From NCBI GenBank assembly GCA_030549175.1, contig JAUKUA010000006.1:2914001-2978000 (forward strand): DNA of 64,000 nt, in the 5' to 3' direction. Position 1 is the stretch's first letter, and each line of letters starts with the position of its first letter. The notes beneath the pieces were generated by a model that was not told the DNA's origin, did no database searches, and was given only the letters and a program-made list of their open reading frames with translations. This DNA comes from Lasiosphaeris hirsuta. Its lineage: Eukaryota > Ascomycota > Sordariomycetes > Sordariales > Lasiosphaeriaceae. Below are positions 60,078-64,000 of this stretch, in pieces. Position numbers and translations under genes: made by a program.

Positions 60078-61880
60078 GGGTGTGCTTTTGCTTCACGTAA
60101 AAGAGTGATGGAAATTCAGGCCTCGCACGACATATGCGAGAGCAGCGAGTGATGATAACGCCAGAGATTTCATGCGTATAAGCGGGCCACTACCAAAGCA
60201 GGCAGATAGAACCAAAGCGGGCGGCTTTTTGAAGCTTTTTAATTGTTGTTTTTGCTACACCAACACGGCGTCTACCTTGGGTATGGGGGGGCTTTTCTTT
60301 TGGGTCACGAATAATACCATTACTGGCTTCTTTCGAATTTATATATTGTTTCTGATTTCTTGTCACGCCCCATGTGCTGCGCGCCTGCTCTCGTTGGAGC
60401 GAGCAGACATGGATAGATATCCCTCCACCATTGACGTTGGCGTGTATTATTCTGAACTGGACCATATGAATTCCCGACCTACCTACCCTTTGGTTACATG
60501 CCTGAGGCACGAAATACATCGTTGACTGCGTGTAGGGACGCCATGACATCATGAGGGGTGAGCAGAACGGTTCGGGCGAAGCAAAAAAAAAAAAAGCCAT
60601 GGCGTCTTGGCTCGGGAGGTGTGGCTGTCATAGCGGTGGCCGGGATGCATACTTAGTGTACCTACTTAGGCCCTGACATGCTGCGACCGATGCAGGGTCC
60701 TGGGTCCTGTGTGTGTATGCAGAATAGGATAAGTGGGCGATGATGGGCATACGTAGCTGTTTTATGTGTAGGATTGGGATTGGGATTGGGAGAGAATCTG
60801 GGAATTTCGGGTTGATGATGTCAATTGTCCCACCACCCGATCGGCGGTCACGTTTTTTTTTTCTTTTCCGGCGTGGGACTCGGGGGTGAGGGTGGTTATC
60901 GGCCGAGGGGCTTTGGTGGGATGGCGGGTGTACTACACTACCTTGGCAACTTGGGTACCGGTGCTAGCCGCGCTGCTAGGCGTCCGGTTTCCGGGGAGCT
61001 GCCATCTGGATATTCGGCGGGTTGAATCCGTGTAAGCCTTCTCGCTGCGCCGTCCCGGCCAGATGAGATTAGGCCGTGTCGGTGTGGGGCCGAGTCCGTC
61101 CGGGCTGGAGCTGCCTGGCGCCGGGGAGCGAAGCGGGGCGTTGGTATTTCAAACGGCGATAAACTATGGATATCCGTATGTTGATTCAACACGTTGTCTG
61201 GCGTGTGTTTGTTTGTTTCACAAGGATTGTACGAGGTGAAGATGTGAGTGGGGTGCCCCAAACTCTCTATTCCGGGACCTTGTCCCTCGTAGGCCATGAG
61301 TCCCAACACTAAATCGACGTAATCTATATACATACATCCATCACAAGTTGCCTTCATTCCTGGAAAGCCTTAACATGTCGTTACTTCTGTTTTCAAAAAT
61401 CCCAAAATCATCAGATACTCATGACTTCATGAGCGCTGTAACGCCGGATAACCCCATGATCGCCATGATAATGCATAAATGCCCATGAAACCGCAGTAAA
61501 AGAGACACTCTTCCCATCTCATATCAAGTCAGACCAAAGCCTCCTCGTATGTTCATTACTTTGCCATCCCATATTTTCGTCCGCTCACGACTCCCACAAA
61601 GTCAACACCTAGACTCCTTCCATCGGGATCCAGTTCGCGTGGGCACTTCTTTGGGATAAAACAGATCCCGCGGGTAGGGCCAGACGAGTCGTCCAACCCC
61701 CTATCCCCTCGAACTAAGGACGATAGGTAACTAATGCCCACAGCGCGGGGCGCTCATCTCATCCAGCGTCGACGGACTAGTGGCCCGGCCAGGCGGGATG
61801 GGGCAGGCAGGTGGCGTAGCCGAATGAGCCCGCCCTCGCAAATTAGTCGCATTCGTAATCTACATTGTAGCCAGCAGCGA
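60078..61880. other. Convergent intergenic region
   Basis: Between the NMA1 stop (plus) and the microprotein stop (minus). It contains a short hexamer repeat GGATTG at 60772-60793 that is not the TTAGGG telomere unit, and no recognised gene. The length (1.8 kb) leaves room for an undetected non-coding transcript. Confidence 0.45.
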
Positions 61881-62039
61881 CTACAAGTCGTCACTGGTAC
61901 TGCTATCTGACGAGCTTGCTGTTGTCCCGCGGATGTTTTGCCTCGCTACGTTGACGAGGTGGTAGATGCCGAAGGCGATGAGGGCGAGGACGATGAAGAG
62001 CACAATGATGATGACGGCGATAACGTCGTTTTGCTTCAT
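61881..62039 (-). CDS. 52-residue single-pass membrane microprotein
   Basis: A short minus-strand frame encodes MKQNDVIAVIIIVLFIVLAL followed by IAFGIYHLVNVARQNIRG and a Ser/Asp-rich tail ending STSDDL. Residues about 6-28 form one strong membrane helix, and the basic residues just after it suggest the C-terminal tail faces the cytosol. Almost every codon ends in C or G, as in confident genes of this window. Upstream on the same strand is a textbook intron in the presumed leader (62298-62225), with donor GTGAGC, branch GCTAAC and acceptor CGTAG, which supports real transcription. No family name is recognised and no function is claimed. Such proteins often act as small regulators or subunits of membrane complexes. 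The window may also hold a promoter for it between here and the HP1 gene. Confidence 0.68.
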   Translation of the reverse strand: MKQNDVIAVIIIVLFIVLALIAFGIYHLVNVARQNIRGTTASSSDSSTSDDL

Positions 62040-62224
62040 CTTGGCGACTGTTTTCAAGCACGGACTCGGCCGGTGGTGGTAGAGATGAGAGTTGAAGCTA
62101 GACAGTGGCGCAAAGCTTGGTAGGTGGTGGCAGATGATGGGGGGGAGCTTGGATATGGTGGGTGGACGTGTTTAAGCTGATATTGATGCGGTTTCGACAA
62201 AAGACGATAGTGTGTGTTGGTTTG

Positions 62225-62298
62225 CTACGGAAATTGTTAGCCATTTCATCCCCAATCTGTTTGCGCCGCCAGGTGCATGAGGAGAAGGGGAGCTCACC
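62225..62298 (-). other. Predicted 5' UTR intron of the microprotein gene
   Basis: On the minus strand CCCAAG|GTGAGC opens and GGCTAACAATTTCCGTAG closes a 74-bp intron 186 bases upstream of the microprotein start codon. Donor, branch point and acceptor all match the consensus seen in the coding introns of this window. Confidence 0.6.
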
Positions 62299-63322
62299 TT
62301 GGGATTGGAGCAAGCTGTTGCGGGGCTGACAGCTCGAGCAAGTCGGCGAGGGACTTGTTATCTCACGATAGGCAAACGTGTAACAATGTAATGTGGATGA
62401 GCTTTGCAGACAGACAACAAGCAGGCGACAGAATATCAGCAGAAGAACCTTATGGTAGATGCAAATGGTTGCACGGAAAAGCGCACCGCACACGGCAGGC
62501 GCAAAGAAATAGGTTGGTTGCCCCGCCACCTTGATTGTCAAGTCAATAAAAGGCGAGGCTGGCAGTGTCGCGCCAGGCCTGTCAGCGTGGGCTGTTCCTT
62601 GGCGCCAACCCCCCCCCCCCCCCCCAAAAGTTCCCCTCACCCCACTACAAGCAAAGCAGGGACCTGTCAGCTCAGGTCAGGAACCCGCTGTGCAGGTGGT
62701 CGGCGCAGGGTGTGCACAGATCAGAACCATGGACGGGGTATCTTTCCGGGGCAACCCAGCCTTTCATTCGGATCTGGTATTTTTTTTTTCGTTCGGGTTA
62801 GTGACCTTCTTGATACGAACTCAGTCTTCAAACAACTCGATGACATAAGAGTCTATCTAATAGTCACAAGTAGAACGGGCCGGCTGAGTTATGATTCGTT
62901 AACAAATACAATACCACTGATTCACTTCTCGCTTCGTACATGTATTTGGTTCCAGTATTGGTCCAACCTGTCTTGCCTGAACCCAGAACCCGTCCAACCA
63001 TCAAGTTGAATTTGGCGATATCTCAGCCCTAGCCACCCCTAGCACTCTCCTTTTCGCCGACCAGAATCCGCCTGATTGCATAGCTGAAAACAAAGGGCCC
63101 AGACCGCAGTCATAAAACACACGAGAAGAAAGCTAGAAAAGGCGGAAATCAGGTTGCCAGCCAAGGTAGGTAAAACTAAAAAATAGCATCATATGGCCAT
63201 GGCCATAGTGCTCTCCTAATGCGCCTATCCCGAGACGCCTGCCAATTGCAGCAAAAGGAAGCAGCGCAGCCGGGAACAGCAGGATGACTGCTGTGATAGG
63301 GATTCACAGTCCGCGGCCGCGG
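62299..63322. other. Intergenic region between HP1 and the microprotein gene
   Basis: Contains the promoter and first leader exon of the microprotein gene and the 3' UTR of the HP1 gene. A C17 run lies at 62609-62625. Open frames here are short and do not resemble proteins. Confidence 0.5.
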
Positions 63323-63970
63323 CTAAGCAGTCGTGTCCGAGAGCCTCGGCGTGGTTACCGAATCCGTATCATTCTCTCTTTTGATAATGCGGACATGGCG
63401 CTCGTAGAACTGGAGCATCTAAAACAAGATCAGCATTGGGGCAGCAGTTATTGACGGTCTTCGACATACCCTCTGGGGACAGCGATTATAAATCACGCTG
63501 GTTTCATGCTGGGTTTTATGACCATTCTTCCAGGTCAGATATACCATGAGCTTCCCTGACTCCTCGTCCTCACATGCGTCAAGTTGCGCAATGTGATCCT
63601 CCCAGCTTCCGGGAGGCGGCTTCCACGTCACATTCTTCGCAGCGAGGGGTGCACCTAAACCAGCCGGATGTTCGGCGTTTTTCTTTGTCCTCTTGCCAGA
63701 CGCTGTGGGTGTTCCGGACGAGGGCCGTCCGCGCTTCTTTCCCTTCATGGCGTTGGCTGTGTCAACAAAAAGCCTGTCGCGCCCACCGATCTTTTCAAGA
63801 TAGTCGCTCAGAATTATAGAAGCATTTTCCCTATTGAGAATTTGTTAGCGGGAAGGAAACAATGAAGGGGCAGCTAGATATAGCTCGTACCTGAGATTGT
63901 CCTCAGGCTCCCACGTGCGGTCTGACTTCTTCTCGTACCCCTCCCACTTGACTTGGAAAAGGGGATCGCC
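63323..63970 (-). CDS. HP1: Heterochromatin protein 1 (partial, 5' end beyond the window)
   Basis: Three exons are inside the window: 63970-63891, 63830-63470 and 63418-63323. The first begins inside the chromodomain (GDPLFQVKWEGYEKKSDRTW), after an intron acceptor GTTTTCAG; the N terminus and first chromodomain strand lie past position 64000. A basic hinge follows (MKGKKRGRPSSGTP, GKRTKK), then a chromo-shadow domain from about GSWEDHIAQLDACEDE through YNRCPQRMLQFYERHVRIIK, and a short tail ending RLSDTTA. HP1 binds histone H3 methylated at Lys9 through the chromodomain and dimerises through the shadow domain, giving heterochromatin and, in Neurospora, DNA methylation (gene hpo there). The conserved Trp of the chromodomain (VKWEGY) and the dimer-interface segment are intact. 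The three exons join in frame. Confidence 0.93.
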
Positions 63971-64000
63971 CTGAAAACCTAATCAGCTGTTACCCATGTG

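Noticed and set aside
60772..60793. GGATTG repeats that recall telomere DNA
   Set aside because: The unit is not TTAGGG, the array is under four copies and lies between housekeeping genes.

Overview
The window looks like nuclear DNA of a filamentous ascomycete, most likely a sordariomycete. The genes have short introns (about 50-90 bp) with GT..AG ends and CTAAC/CTGAC-type branch points. Coding exons are rich in codons ending in C or G, and 5' leaders are long and pyrimidine-rich. The protein families are typically fungal: Zn2Cys6 regulator, RTA1, KCH1, DUF3295, and HP1 with a chromo-shadow domain. I could not identify the species.

Layout. Positions 1 to about 15.4 kb hold no gene I can support. 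At 16.4-18.2 kb (+) lies a DUF1752/DUF3295 regulatory protein. Positions 18.2-28.1 kb are again nearly empty, with a long TG microsatellite and one weak proline-rich small-gene candidate. From 29 kb the DNA is gene-dense: a large dynamin-like GTPase of the SLIP-GC type (29.0-32.5, +); an RTA1-family membrane protein (33.8-34.8, +) tail to tail with a Zn2Cys6 regulator (35.0-36.4, -); a long-chain acyl-CoA synthetase (38.0-40.2, +); a Doa4/USP8-like deubiquitinase (41.2-44.4, -) divergent from the ESCRT-0 subunit Vps27 (45.6-48.1, +); a histidine-phosphatase-fold protein (49.0-49.8, +); a KCH1-type membrane protein with a repeat tail (52.1-54.6, +); a PNPOx-like/ferredoxin-reductase-like fusion (55.2-57.2, +); NMN adenylyltransferase (58.9-60.1, +); a 52-residue single-pass membrane microprotein (61.9-62.0, -) with a spliced leader; and the 3' part of an HP1 gene (63.3-64.0, -) cut by the window end.

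How the genes fit together. Most are housekeeping genes without an operon-like link. The exception is the head-to-head pair of Vps27 and the Doa4-like enzyme, which act at the start and end of ubiquitin-dependent sorting into multivesicular bodies. The RTA1-family gene and the adjacent Zn2Cys6 regulator could be linked through lipid or sterol stress, but that is inference.

I found no transposon, rRNA, tRNA or CRISPR array. The gene-poor stretches are not visibly AT-rich or depleted of CpG, so they do not look like strongly RIP-mutated repeats. Exon boundaries were placed by hand from splice motifs, reading-frame continuity and family knowledge.
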